Positions 18,372-27,078 of a DNA stretch of 64,000 bases are shown in pieces; position 1 is the first letter of the stretch; every line of letters starts with the position of its first letter. The stretch comes from Brevibacterium linens ATCC 9172 (GTDB lineage: Bacteria > Actinomycetota > Actinomycetes > Actinomycetales > Brevibacteriaceae). The DNA lies in assembly GCF_900169165.1 (NCBI RefSeq), contig NZ_FXYY01000001.1, forward strand, positions 186,001-250,000, given 5' to 3'. Under the pieces are notes generated by a model, which did no database searches, was not told where the DNA came from, and saw only the letters and a program-made list of their open reading frames with translations. Made by a program: the position numbers and the translations under genes.

Positions 18372-19601
18372 GTGCCCGCACAACCGACCGGTGAGGTCCC
18401 TCCGCGCGACGGTTCGCTGCCGACTTCGGCGGGGATCGGGGCCGCTGAGCGAGGGCTGAGCCTCTACATCCACGTCCCGTACTGCCGGGTCCGCTGCGGC
18501 TACTGCGACTTCAACACCTACACCGCCGACGACCTCGGCCCGGGCGCGTCCCGTGAGGACTACCGCGGAAACCTCGCCCGTGAGCTCGATCTGTCCGTGT
18601 CCACCCTCGCCGAGGCTGGGGCGGGCGACCGTGAGGTCTCGACGATCTTCTTCGGCGGGGGCACCCCGACGCTGCTCGCAGCCGACGTGCTCGCCGGGGT
18701 GATGGACGATGTCCGCGCCCGCTTCCGCCTGGCCGAGACCGTCGAAGTCACCACCGAAGCCAACCCCGACACCCTGGATCCTGCCTATATCGCGACTCTC
18801 GCCGGAGCCGGTGTCAACCGGATCTCCATGGGTATGCAGTCGGCCGTGCCGCATGTGCTCGCGACCTTGGACCGCACCCATGATCCGGAGAAGATCCCCG
18901 AGGTGGCTCGCTGGGTCAAGGACGCCGGACTCGAACTCAGCCTCGACCTCATCTACGGCACCCCGGGGGAGTCGTTCGCCGATTGGCGTCGCTCGCTGGA
19001 GGTTGCCCTGTCCAACGAGGTCGATCACATCTCGGCGTATTCCCTCATCGTCGAACCGGGAACGAAGATGGGCGCGATGGTGCGCCGCGGCGAACTGCCG
19101 ATGCCCGATGAGGACGACTTGGCCGACAAATACGAGATCGCCGACGCCGCGATCTCCGCCGCCGGTCTGCATTGGTACGAGGTGAGCAATTGGTCGACCG
19201 GTCCCGATACGCGCTGTGAACACAATCTGGCCTATTGGCGCAATGCCGACTGGTGGGGCTTCGGGCCGGGCGCCCACTCCCATGTCGGGGGTGTGAGGTT
19301 CTGGAACGCCAAACATCCGCGTGCCTGGGCCGACCGGCTCGTGGCAGGGCAGTCCCCGTCGATCGGTCGGGAGGTCCTCGATGATCGGACCCGGGAGATC
19401 GAGCGGATCATGCTCGCCGCTCGGATCGACCGTGAGCTGCGCCTGGACTCTCTGGCTCCGGGCAGCCAGCAGGCGATCAGAACCTTCGTCGGACAGGGTC
19501 TGCTCGACGCGGATGGCGCCGCGGCCGGCTGGTTCCAGCCGACTCTGCAGGGACGTCTCATGGCCGACTATATGGTGCGCATCCTCACCGAATACGTGTG
19601 A
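18372..19601 (+). CDS. hemW: Heme chaperone HemW (radical SAM)
   Basis: A 409-residue radical SAM protein. The Fe-S cluster motif CRVRCGYC lies near residues 39-46, preceded by LYIHVPYC. FFGGGTPTLL and NRISMGMQS are typical of the HemW/HemN-like group. It lacks the N-terminal features of true oxygen-independent coproporphyrinogen oxidase, and family members bind heme and transfer it to membrane cytochromes. The GTG start directly abuts the lepA stop codon. A hairpin follows the stop. Confidence 0.93.
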   Translation: MPAQPTGEVPPRDGSLPTSAGIGAAERGLSLYIHVPYCRVRCGYCDFNTYTADDLGPGASREDYRGNLARELDLSVSTLAEAGAGDREVSTIFFGGGTPTLLAADVLAGVMDDVRARFRLAETVEVTTEANPDTLDPAYIATLAGAGVNRISMGMQSAVPHVLATLDRTHDPEKIPEVARWVKDAGLELSLDLIYGTPGESFADWRRSLEVALSNEVDHISAYSLIVEPGTKMGAMVRRGELPMPDEDDLADKYEIADAAISAAGLHWYEVSNWSTGPDTRCEHNLAYWRNADWWGFGPGAHSHVGGVRFWNAKHPRAWADRLVAGQSPSIGREVLDDRTREIERIMLAARIDRELRLDSLAPGSQQAIRTFVGQGLLDADGAAAGWFQPTLQGRLMADYMVRILTEYV

Positions 19602-19607
19602 ACGAGT

Positions 19608-19642
19608 CTCGCCCCGCCATCCGGATCGGGCGGCGGGGCGAG
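19608..19642. terminator. Terminator after hemW
   Basis: Perfect 11-bp GC-rich stem (19608-19618 with 19632-19642) and a 13-nt loop, between convergent hemW and the minus-strand DUF4870 gene. Confidence 0.75.
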
Positions 19643-19687
19643 CTGCTCAGCGAATCTGCGCCGGTGGGACTCTCGGGCTGCGTCAGC

Positions 19688-20461
19688 TCACTTGATCCAG
19701 TTCGGAGTCATCGGCATTCGGTAGCCCTCACCGCGGTTGGCTGCCATTCCGGCGATGATCTCGATGACGATCATGTAGATCGAGAGCACCGGCAGGAGCA
19801 GCAGGATGAGGAAGCCGATGCCGACGATCGTGAGGATTCCGCCGATCAGTCCGATGCCGAATCCGGCGATGACACCGATGATCAGCAGGTTGAGCGACTG
19901 TGCGCCATGATGACGCAGGAACGGCGACTTGTCCTTGTTGATGATGAAGAGGATGAGGGTGACGATCCAGCCGACGCCGACGACGTAGGTGGCGGCGTGT
20001 GCGAGGTGTGACCACAGTGCGGTGGTGCGTTCGCTCTGGTCGGCGTTCCAGAATCCGAGTGAGTTCGGACCGTAGGCGGCATCCGGAAGTTCTGCTCCCA
20101 TGGGAACACCGGCGGCAGCCGACTGCGCCGAGGATGCTCCCTGGAATCCGTATCCCGCCTGCGGCTGTCCCTGGGGAGCGCCGAAAGGCTGCTGGGAGCC
20201 GTAGCCGGGCTGCGAGCCGTAGGCCGGATTCTGCTGCGGGGAGCCGTGCCCGGCGTGGGGCTGCTGAGAGCCGAAGCCGGGCTGAGATCCCTGCTGAGGG
20301 TTCTGCGGCTGCGAGCCGTACTGGGTCTGACCATTCTGCTGCGGCTGCGAACCCTGCTGCGGCTGCTGCGCTTGCGGCTGCTGTGAGCCCGACTGCGGGG
20401 AATAGTTCGGGGGCATCGGCTGTGACTGTCCGTTGTTCGGCTGCTGCGGGTTGTCCGACAT
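19688..20461 (-). CDS. DUF4870 membrane protein with Gln/Gly/Pro-rich N-terminal tail
   Basis: A 257-residue protein. Residues 1-135 are low complexity (Gln, Gly, Pro, Ser, Tyr, with many QQ and GSQ steps). A DUF4870-like domain follows, starting SERTTALWSHLAHAATYVVGV, with three or four membrane helices and the NKDKSPFLRHHGAQSLN loop typical of the family. The C-terminus, NRGEGYRMPMTPNWIK, is nearly shared with the neighbour. Function is unknown. ATG at 20461 has GAAGGGAC upstream. The gene lies 86 nt after a paralogue, so they are a tandem duplication, probably cotranscribed. Confidence 0.85.
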   Translation of the reverse strand: MSDNPQQPNNGQSQPMPPNYSPQSGSQQPQAQQPQQGSQPQQNGQTQYGSQPQNPQQGSQPGFGSQQPHAGHGSPQQNPAYGSQPGYGSQQPFGAPQGQPQAGYGFQGASSAQSAAAGVPMGAELPDAAYGPNSLGFWNADQSERTTALWSHLAHAATYVVGVGWIVTLILFIINKDKSPFLRHHGAQSLNLLIIGVIAGFGIGLIGGILTIVGIGFLILLLLPVLSIYMIVIEIIAGMAANRGEGYRMPMTPNWIK

Positions 20462-20546
20462 GAGAGTCCCTTCAGAGTGTGCGATCACTCCACATTAACC
20501 CAGGGAGTGCGGGCTGTCCCAGAGTGCGCGGGGTGACGGGGGATGG

Positions 20547-21239
20547 TCACTTCACGAAGTTGATGGTGAGCGGAAACCTATACCCCTCGCCCCTGTTCGC
20601 TGCGACGGCGGCAATGATGTAGAGGACGCAGTAGACGAGTGGGACGATGACCGCGGCGTACATGATGATGATGCCGATCCCGAAGGTCACCAATGCGAGG
20701 ATGAAACCGAGGATGCCGAAGACGAAGAGGGCTGCGAAGGTGACGATCGTGTTCGTGATCATCGCGTTGAGTCCCTGACGCGAATGCTCGCGGACGAACG
20801 GCGACTCGTCCTTCTTCACGAGGAACATGATGAGCGGCATGAACCCGAACAGAAGCGCGCCGAGGTGGGTCCACAGAGCCGTGGTCCGGTCAGGTTCGGG
20901 GGCCATCCAGAACTGTTCGGAGCCGGGTCCGTACGCCTGCTCGGGCAGGGAGCGGGAGTCGAACATCGCCGGGTTGTGCATCTGCGGCATGCCGTAACCC
21001 GGCTGCGCGCCAAATCCAGTCTGCCCACCGTACCCCGGCTGACCACCGTACCCCGGCTGACCGCCGTAACCAGGCTGCGCGCCGAACGACTGTTGTGAGC
21101 CGTAGCCCGTCTGACCACTGTGCGTCTGCGGCCGAGAATACTGCTGGCCCTGCGGCGTGTAGGGCTGCTGCGGGCCCGACGCCTGAGAGTAGTTCGGCGG
21201 CATCGGTCGGCTGCCCGGCTGCTCGGGGTGGTGCGACAT
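20547..21239 (-). CDS. DUF4870 membrane protein, paralogue of its neighbour
   Basis: A 230-residue protein with the same plan: a Tyr/Gly/Gln/Pro tail of about 95 residues that contains tandem GYGGQP repeats, then a DUF4870-like domain (DRTTALWTHLGALLFGF, KKDESPFVREHSRQGLN) with three or four helices and a closing NRGEGYRFPLTINFVK. The soluble tail is likely cytoplasmic (inference). ATG at 21239 follows AAAGGATC. The function is unknown. Confidence 0.85.
   Translation of the reverse strand: MSHHPEQPGSRPMPPNYSQASGPQQPYTPQGQQYSRPQTHSGQTGYGSQQSFGAQPGYGGQPGYGGQPGYGGQTGFGAQPGYGMPQMHNPAMFDSRSLPEQAYGPGSEQFWMAPEPDRTTALWTHLGALLFGFMPLIMFLVKKDESPFVREHSRQGLNAMITNTIVTFAALFVFGILGFILALVTFGIGIIIMYAAVIVPLVYCVLYIIAAVAANRGEGYRFPLTINFVK
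21028..21081 (-). repeat. 18-nt tandem repeat coding for GYGGQP
   Basis: Three consecutive 18-nt units at 21028-21045, 21046-21063 and 21064-21081; the first two differ by one base and the third is diverged. They encode part of the low-complexity tail of the DUF4870 protein. Confidence 0.8.
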
Positions 21240-21388
21240 GGGGATCCTTTCGAAGAACGTCTGCCATTCACACTATCCGAGCCGGGTGTCCCGAGGATGT
21301 CGGGAAAGCCTCACTCCTGTGACAGTTTCGGCACACGCCGACAGCTCGCCGTGACCACCACGGGCCACCGACGCACCACCGAAGTCAA

Positions 21389-22252
21389 TCAGCCGACGGT
21401 GACGAAGTCGATGAGCTCCTCGACCCGACCCGACAGCGTCGGTTCGACATCGGCGATCGTGCTCACCTTCCCGAGGATGCGCACCCACCCGCGAGCGACA
21501 TCTCGATGGTCGGCGTGCGGCCATCCGATGCGCCGGAGGATTCCCGTCTTCCAGTCCTCACCGCGGGGGACGACCGGCCATTGCCGGATGCCGACGACAT
21601 GGGGCTTCACCGCCTGCCAGATATCGACGTAGGGGTGGCCGATGATGTGGACGACGTCGCGGTAGCGCGGATCGGCACGGACCGCCTCGGCGATCTTCGA
21701 TTCCTTCGTCCCGGTCACCAGGTGATCGGCGAGGACACCGACCCGATGGTCCCGATCCGGACCGAAGGCTGCGAGCTTGTCGGCGACATCATCGAGACCG
21801 CCCAAGGGTTCGACGACGACGCCTTCGATGCGCAGATCATCGCCCCAGATCTTCTCGACGAGTTCGGCATCGTGCTTGCCCTCCACCCAGATCCGCGACC
21901 CGCGGGCCACTCGAGCCTTCGCACCGACCACGGCGCGAGACCCGGAAGCCGTCCGCCCGGGCTGCTGCGCCTTCTTCTTCGGCAGCTGCACATCGACGGG
22001 CTGTCCTTCGAGGAGGAAACCCGGTCCCAGCGGAAAGGCACGGACCTTGCCGACGCGGTCCTCGAGCTTGACGACGACACCGGCCGTGGTCTTCTCCGCG
22101 CCGACGACAGCACCGACATAGCCGCTCATCGCATCCTCGAGAACCATGCCCAGGCCGAGCTCGACCTGACGGGACTTCTGCGGACGGTGCGACGACGGCG
22201 AGGAACCGGAGAGCACATCGGGGCCATAGCGATCAAAAGCATTCACGGGCAC
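21389..22252 (-). CDS. DUF3097 protein, possible Toprim-like fold
   Basis: A 287-residue protein of the actinobacterial DUF3097 type. The N-terminal third contains a small beta domain (GYVGAVVGAEKTTAGVVVKLEDR). The middle reads SRIWVEGKHDAELVEKIWGDD near residue 118 and later VGVLADHLVTGTKESKI; an E-G-K-x-D followed by D-rich strand resembles Toprim enzymes such as RNase M5 (my inference). The C-terminal part has HIIGHPYVDIWQAVKP. Enzymatic activity is not known to me. It lies divergent from hrcA, a common position in actinobacteria. GTG at 22252 is the track start; GTG at 22246 is possible. Confidence 0.8.
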   Translation of the reverse strand: MPVNAFDRYGPDVLSGSSPSSHRPQKSRQVELGLGMVLEDAMSGYVGAVVGAEKTTAGVVVKLEDRVGKVRAFPLGPGFLLEGQPVDVQLPKKKAQQPGRTASGSRAVVGAKARVARGSRIWVEGKHDAELVEKIWGDDLRIEGVVVEPLGGLDDVADKLAAFGPDRDHRVGVLADHLVTGTKESKIAEAVRADPRYRDVVHIIGHPYVDIWQAVKPHVVGIRQWPVVPRGEDWKTGILRRIGWPHADHRDVARGWVRILGKVSTIADVEPTLSGRVEELIDFVTVG

Positions 22253-22336
22253 CCACCATAATCAAGGACGGTCCCGCAGGCGCGCAGACCCGCAGGTCAC
22301 CCCCAGAAATGAATTCCGGGGACGAGAAGCGTAGAA

Positions 22337-22363
22337 TTGGCACTCAGGCTCAAGGAGTGCCAA
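22337..22363 (+). promoter_or_regulatory. CIRCE operator upstream of hrcA
   Basis: TTGGCACTC, 9 nt, GAGTGCCAA: a perfect 9-9-9 inverted repeat matching CIRCE (consensus TTAGCACTC-N9-GAGTGCTAA) with two compensating changes. It overlaps a possible -10 (TAGAAT, 22332-22337) and lies 50 nt before hrcA. HrcA is expected to bind here and repress hrcA-dnaJ. Confidence 0.92.
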
Positions 22364-22413
22364 GTATCGGCACGGGACCGTGATCGGCTGAAGAGACGGA
22401 GAGGAGAACCGCG

Positions 22414-23455
22414 ATGAACGACAGCAGACGTGCACAGGTGCTGCGCGCCATCGTCGAGGACTTCGTCGCCACCAACGAACCCGTGGGATCGAAGGCGATC
22501 GTCCAGCGCCACACCCTCGGCGTCTCCCCGGCCACGATCCGCAACGATATGGCCCAGCTCGAGCACGAAGGCTATATCGCCCAACCCCACACCTCGGCCG
22601 GTCGGATCCCCACCGACCTCGGCTACCGGATGTTCGTCGACCGCATCGACGAGTTCAAACCGCTGACCACCGCCGAGCGCCGCGCGATCTTCCAGCTCAT
22701 CGACGGCGATGTCGACCTCGACGAGATGCTCGACCGCACCGTCCGCGTGCTCTCCGGCCTCACCCGCCAGGTGGCGCTCATCCAATACCCGACGGTGTCG
22801 CGGGCGCGCATCAAACACGTCGAGATCGTCGGCCTCGGCCCCGGCCGGATCCTCGTCGTCCTCATCACCGACGCCGGTCAGGTCGAGCAGAAGTCCGTGA
22901 TCACCCCGACCCCGCTCGACGAGGATGCCGTCCGCGGGCTGCGCGACCAGATCAATGCCGATTTCGCCGGACGCACGCTCGCGCAGGTCTTCGGTTCGTC
23001 CCCCACCGCCGAGGCGGTCGCCGCCGAATCGAGCGAGTCGGCGGGACGTGACGAGTCCGGACTCACACAGGTCAGGGCCGCCGTCGTCGACCTCGTCGCC
23101 GCGACCCGCGAAGAGCGCATCATCATGGCCGGGACTGCGAACCTCGCCCGTTCCGGCAGCGAATTCGGAGAGAAGATGGCCCCGATCCTCGAAGCCTTCG
23201 AGGAGCAGGTGGTCCTGCTCCGGCTGCTCACCTCGATGGCAGAGGACCATGGGGGGGATCAGCGTGCGCATCGGGCGTGAGAATACTCACGAATCGTTCA
23301 GTTCGACTTCCGTCGTCGCCGCCGAATATGGTCATGACGCGGGTTCGTCGGCCAGACTGGCGGTGCTCGGCCCGACCCGGATGGACTATCCGACGACGAT
23401 CTCGGCAGTCCGTGCCGTCGCGAAGTACGTGTCCTCGATCCTCGACCGAGGGTAG
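22414..23455 (+). pseudogene. hrcA: Heat-inducible repressor HrcA, split by a +1 frameshift in a G7 run
   Basis: The first frame (22414-23280) gives 288 residues: a winged-helix N-terminus (VGSKAIVQRHTLGVSPATIRNDM), SAGRIPTDLGYRMFVD, and the HrcA core. It then runs through seven G at 23251-23257 and stops after six residues of unrelated sequence. The remaining HrcA C-terminus, [10 protein letters not shown] through [10 protein letters not shown] to [17 protein letters not shown], continues in the next frame to 23455. With six G the frame is restored and the protein would be about 347 residues, normal for HrcA. Either the extra G is a sequencing error or the repressor is truncated by about 65 residues. 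dnaJ follows after 127 nt. Confidence 0.85.
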
Positions 23456-23582
23456 GGCCGGTGCAGTGACGACGACCAGGGGTGCCCGCAGTCGGGCAGC
23501 ACGCAACCGGTGAGTACCGCGCAGGAGCGCAGCCACCACCACGAACAGAGAAGACCACTACGTCAGGGAGAGAGAAGTTTCT

Positions 23583-24698
23583 GTGGCCGATCACTATGAA
23601 ACACTCGGAGTGTCCAAAGACGCTTCCGCGGCTGAGATCAAGTCGTCGTACCGGAAGCTGGCACGCAAGTACCACCCGGACGTCAATCCCGGTCACGAAG
23701 ACGAATTCAAAGCCATCTCACTGGCCTACGACGTGCTCTCGGATCCGGAGAAGCGCCGCAACTACGATATGGGCGGCGGCGAGAACGGTCAGGGCTTCCC
23801 CGCCGGCGGCGGCTTCGGCGGATTCGGCGACATCTTCGAGACCTTCTTCGGCGGTGGCGGCGGACAGGCCGGAGGCCCCATCCCGCGCACACAGCGCGGC
23901 AAGGACGCCCTCGTCGGCGTCAACATCGACTTGAAGACCGCGGCCTTCGGCGGCACCGTCGATCTCGACGTGACCACTGCGGTCGTCTGCGACACCTGTT
24001 CGGGTGCCGGCACGCAGGAGGGCACGAAGATCGAGACCTGCTCGCTGTGCCACGGCGCCGGCAGCGTCCAGCGCATGACGCGGACCCTGCTGGGCCAGAT
24101 GGTCACGAACCAGACCTGCAACTCCTGCCACGGCTTCGGCACCGTCATCCCCAACCCCTGCCTCAACTGCCAGGGCGACGGACGCGTGCGCAAGCAGCGG
24201 ACCATGAAGATCCGCATCCCCGCCGGAGTCTCCGACGGCACCCGCATCCAGCTGTCCAGCCAGGGAGAGGTCGGTCCCGGCGGCGGACCCGCCGGTGATC
24301 TCTTCGTCGAGGTCATGGTCACCCGCCACGAGGTCTTCCAGCGCGACGGCGACAACCTCCGGGCCGCCGTCTCGGTGCCGATGACCGCAGCGACCCTGGG
24401 AGCGACCATCCCGTTCGAGACCTTCGACGGCACCCAGGACCTCACCATCGCCGCCGGCACCCAGTCCGGCACCGTCGTCAAACTCCCCGGACTCGGCGCC
24501 TCCCGCCTGCGCTCGGAGACTCGCGGCGACCTGCTCATCACCGTCGACGTCCTCACCCCGGACACCCTCGACGACGAACAGCGCGAACTGCTCGAGAAGC
24601 TCGCCGAACTGCGCGGAGAGGAAGCACCGCGGGCCCAGATCTCGACGGAGAACCGCGGAATGTTCTCCCGCATGCGTGAGAGGTTCGCCGGTCGGTGA
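23583..24698 (+). CDS. dnaJ: Chaperone DnaJ
   Basis: A 371-residue type I Hsp40. The J domain (1-65) has HPD at residues 31-33. A Gly/Phe-rich stretch follows ([20 protein letters not shown]). Four zinc-binding repeats appear near 140-205: [24 protein letters not shown] and [10 protein letters not shown]-terminal substrate-binding domain completes it. It stimulates DnaK ATPase and delivers unfolded clients. Sitting after hrcA and CIRCE, it corresponds to the hrcA-linked DnaJ2 of actinobacteria. GTG at 23583 follows AGGGAGAG. rsmE overlaps the stop. Confidence 0.96.
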   Translation: MADHYETLGVSKDASAAEIKSSYRKLARKYHPDVNPGHEDEFKAISLAYDVLSDPEKRRNYDMGGGENGQGFPAGGGFGGFGDIFETFFGGGGGQAGGPIPRTQRGKDALVGVNIDLKTAAFGGTVDLDVTTAVVCDTCSGAGTQEGTKIETCSLCHGAGSVQRMTRTLLGQMVTNQTCNSCHGFGTVIPNPCLNCQGDGRVRKQRTMKIRIPAGVSDGTRIQLSSQGEVGPGGGPAGDLFVEVMVTRHEVFQRDGDNLRAAVSVPMTAATLGATIPFETFDGTQDLTIAAGTQSGTVVKLPGLGASRLRSETRGDLLITVDVLTPDTLDDEQRELLEKLAELRGEEAPRAQISTENRGMFSRMRERFAGR

Positions 24699-25456
24699 GT
24701 CTTCCCGTATTCCGCTCCGCCACCGCCGCCGAGGCGGTCGTCGGGTCCGCTCTCACCCTCGGTGAGGACGTGGCCGGGCACGCGGTGCGGGTGCGTCGGA
24801 TCGGTCCCGGCGAGGACATCGACATCGTCGACGGGGACGGCACACGGGTGCGCGGAACCGTCACGGCCGCCTCGACGAGCGAGCTGACGATCGACGTCAC
24901 CGCGGTGACGCACGAGGACAGCACCGGCCCACGCCTCGTGCTCGTCCAGGCCCTGGCCAAGGGCGACCGAGACCTGCAGGCGATCGAAACGGCCACGGAG
25001 ATCGGCGTCGACGACGTCATTCCCTGGGCCGCCGAACGTTCGATCGCCGACTGGCCGGCGAAGAAGCGGGAGAAGATGGCCGCGAAATGGGAGAACCTGC
25101 TGAATGCGGCCTCCCTGCAGGCCAGACGCTCCCGGTTTCCGGTGCTGCGCGAACTCGTCCGCGGGGCCTCCCTGGCCACAGCCTTCGACGAGTCCGATGC
25201 GGTCTTCGTCCTCCACGAGACCGCTCAGCGCAGACTCTCCGCAGCGCTGGCCGATCTGATCGCGGAGGGCAATTCGCCGCTGCCGGAGCGCATCGTCTTC
25301 GTCGTCGGGCCCGAAGGCGGCATCAGCGACGGCGAACTCGCAGCCTTGACCGGCCGTGGAGCGAGACCGGTGCTGCTGGGACCGACGATCCTGCGTTCGT
25401 CATCGGCAGGACCCGCCGGTCTCGTCCTGGCCCAGAATTCATTGGGCCGTTGGTGA
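24695..25456 (+). CDS. rsmE: 16S rRNA m3U1498 methyltransferase
   Basis: A 253-residue SPOUT-class methyltransferase that methylates U1498 of 16S rRNA. An N-terminal PUA-like domain (about 1-75) begins LPVFRSATA. The SPOUT knot has [10 protein letters not shown], the [12 protein letters not shown] segment, [13 protein letters not shown] and [16 protein letters not shown]. Relatives usually read ILRTETA at the last motif. GTG at 24695 overlaps the dnaJ stop by 4 nt, a common dnaJ-rsmE pairing. Confidence 0.93.
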   Translation: MSLPVFRSATAAEAVVGSALTLGEDVAGHAVRVRRIGPGEDIDIVDGDGTRVRGTVTAASTSELTIDVTAVTHEDSTGPRLVLVQALAKGDRDLQAIETATEIGVDDVIPWAAERSIADWPAKKREKMAAKWENLLNAASLQARRSRFPVLRELVRGASLATAFDESDAVFVLHETAQRRLSAALADLIAEGNSPLPERIVFVVGPEGGISDGELAALTGRGARPVLLGPTILRSSSAGPAGLVLAQNSLGRW

Positions 25457-25511
25457 GACACCGGACTAGGATGGAAGCACACTCTGGCGCCGCCGGTGAC
25501 GGTGCGCCCAC

Positions 25512-26591
25512 TTGCAAAGGAACATTCTGGACATCACTCCACCGAACCCGAACGCCATGAACCCCACCGACTCGGACGCCGCCGCACCCGGCGACGGTGC
25601 CGCGGGCAATGATGCCGTGACGGACACACGCGACGCCGAACGCGACACCGTGCGGCTGGTCATCCCGGACTCCATCGACCTCGTCGCCTTCTTCGGCCCC
25701 GGAGAGTCGAATCTGCGCGCCCTGGAGAAGACCTTCGACGACCTCGACATCCACGTCCGGGCCAATCAGGTCCAGGTCACCGGTGACCCCCAGCGTGTCG
25801 AAGCCTTCGTCAGCGTCATCGGGGAACTCAAGAAGCTGCACACGGCCGGCCATCGCATCAACGAAGAGACGATCGAGAGGGTCACGACGTTCTCCTCCGA
25901 GGGAGCGGCCGCCTCGGCGGTGCTCGGCACGGACATCCTCTCCACCAGGGGAAAGTCGATCCGTCCGAAGACGATGGGCCAGCACGACTACGTCAGGGCC
26001 ATCCGCAACCACACGATCACCTTCGGCATCGGTCCGGCCGGAACCGGCAAGACCTACCTGGCGATGGCGATGGCCGTCAACGCCCTCCAGCACAAAGAGG
26101 TCTCGCGGATCATCCTCACCCGGCCTGCCGTCGAAGCCGGCGAATCCCTGGGCTATCTGCCCGGCACGCTCAACGACAAGATCGACCCGTATGTGCGTCC
26201 GCTCTATGACGCCCTCCACGACATGGTCGATCCCGAATCGATCCCGCTGCTCATCGAGACCGGCACGATCGAGGTCGCTCCCTTGGCCTATATGCGCGGG
26301 CGCACCCTCAACGACGCGTTCATCATCCTCGACGAAGCCCAGAACACGACGGCCGAGCAGATGAAGATGTTCCTCACCCGCCTCGGCTTCGGATCGCGCA
26401 TGGTCGTCACCGGTGACATCTCCCAGATCGACCTGCCGGGCAAGACCCGCAGCGGACTCAAGGTCGTCCGCGACATCCTCGACGGCATCGATGACCTGCA
26501 GTTCTGCGAACTGGGCAGCAAGGACGTCGTCCGGCATTCGCTGGTGACGAAGATCGTCGAAGCCTACGACCTGTGGGGGAGTGCCGAATGA
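25512..26591 (+). CDS. phoH: PhoH-family ATPase
   Basis: A 359-residue PhoH-like protein. It has an N-terminal KH-like region (VQVTGDPQRVEAF), Walker A GPAGTGKT, FIILDEAQNTT (Walker B) and RMVVTGDISQIDLP. PhoH proteins are ATPases linked to RNA metabolism; in this gene order (phoH-ybeY-era) a role in ribosome maturation is likely. The start is uncertain: TTG at 25512 lacks a binding site, AAAGGAA lies at 25516-25522 before in-frame ATT/CTG codons, and ATG at 25557 would give 344 residues. The stop overlaps the ybeY start. Confidence 0.93.
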   Translation: MQRNILDITPPNPNAMNPTDSDAAAPGDGAAGNDAVTDTRDAERDTVRLVIPDSIDLVAFFGPGESNLRALEKTFDDLDIHVRANQVQVTGDPQRVEAFVSVIGELKKLHTAGHRINEETIERVTTFSSEGAAASAVLGTDILSTRGKSIRPKTMGQHDYVRAIRNHTITFGIGPAGTGKTYLAMAMAVNALQHKEVSRIILTRPAVEAGESLGYLPGTLNDKIDPYVRPLYDALHDMVDPESIPLLIETGTIEVAPLAYMRGRTLNDAFIILDEAQNTTAEQMKMFLTRLGFGSRMVVTGDISQIDLPGKTRSGLKVVRDILDGIDDLQFCELGSKDVVRHSLVTKIVEAYDLWGSAE

Positions 26592-27076
26592 ACACCGAGA
26601 TCCTCAATGAGACCGACGCCGAGGTGGACCTCGACGAAGTCGTGGCCCTGACCGAATACTTGGGCTCTGCCCTGCACATGCACCCGGGGGCGGAGCTGGC
26701 CGTGACGATGGTCGATTCGGCGGCGATGTCCGAACTCCACGTCACCTGGATGGATCTCGAGGGCCCGACCGACGTCATGTCCTTTCCCATGGATCAGCTC
26801 CACCGTGGTGAGCCGGGGACGCCGACCGAAGGTCAGATGGGCGATATCATCATCTGCCCCGAGGTCGCCGGGGCTCAGGCTCGGGCGGCCGGTCATTCGA
26901 CGATGGACGAGATCCTGCTGCTGACCGTCCACGGTTTCCTCCACCTGCTCGGCTACGACCATGGTCAGCCCGAGGAGCGCGAGGAGATGTTCGCCCTCCA
27001 GCGGCATCTGCTGCTGACTTTCTTCGCAGCCCGCTACGACGGTCGCACCGACATCCCCACCCCCACCGAGGTCTGA
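26588..27076 (+). CDS. ybeY: Endoribonuclease YbeY
   Basis: A 162-residue metalloprotein with the family's zinc motif HGFLHLLGYDH near residues 112-122, and TDVMSFP and GDIIICPEV before it. YbeY is needed for 16S rRNA 3'-end processing and ribosome quality control. ATG at 26588 overlaps the phoH stop (ATGA) and has GGGGAG upstream. The next gene starts 2 nt after the stop. Confidence 0.95.
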   Translation: MNTEILNETDAEVDLDEVVALTEYLGSALHMHPGAELAVTMVDSAAMSELHVTWMDLEGPTDVMSFPMDQLHRGEPGTPTEGQMGDIIICPEVAGAQARAAGHSTMDEILLLTVHGFLHLLGYDHGQPEEREEMFALQRHLLLTFFAARYDGRTDIPTPTEV

Positions 27077-27078
27077 TC

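Noticed and set aside
18372-19601. Oxygen-independent coproporphyrinogen III oxidase (HemN)
   Set aside because: Position after lepA and the short N-terminus fit the HemW heme chaperone, which is often mislabelled as HemN.
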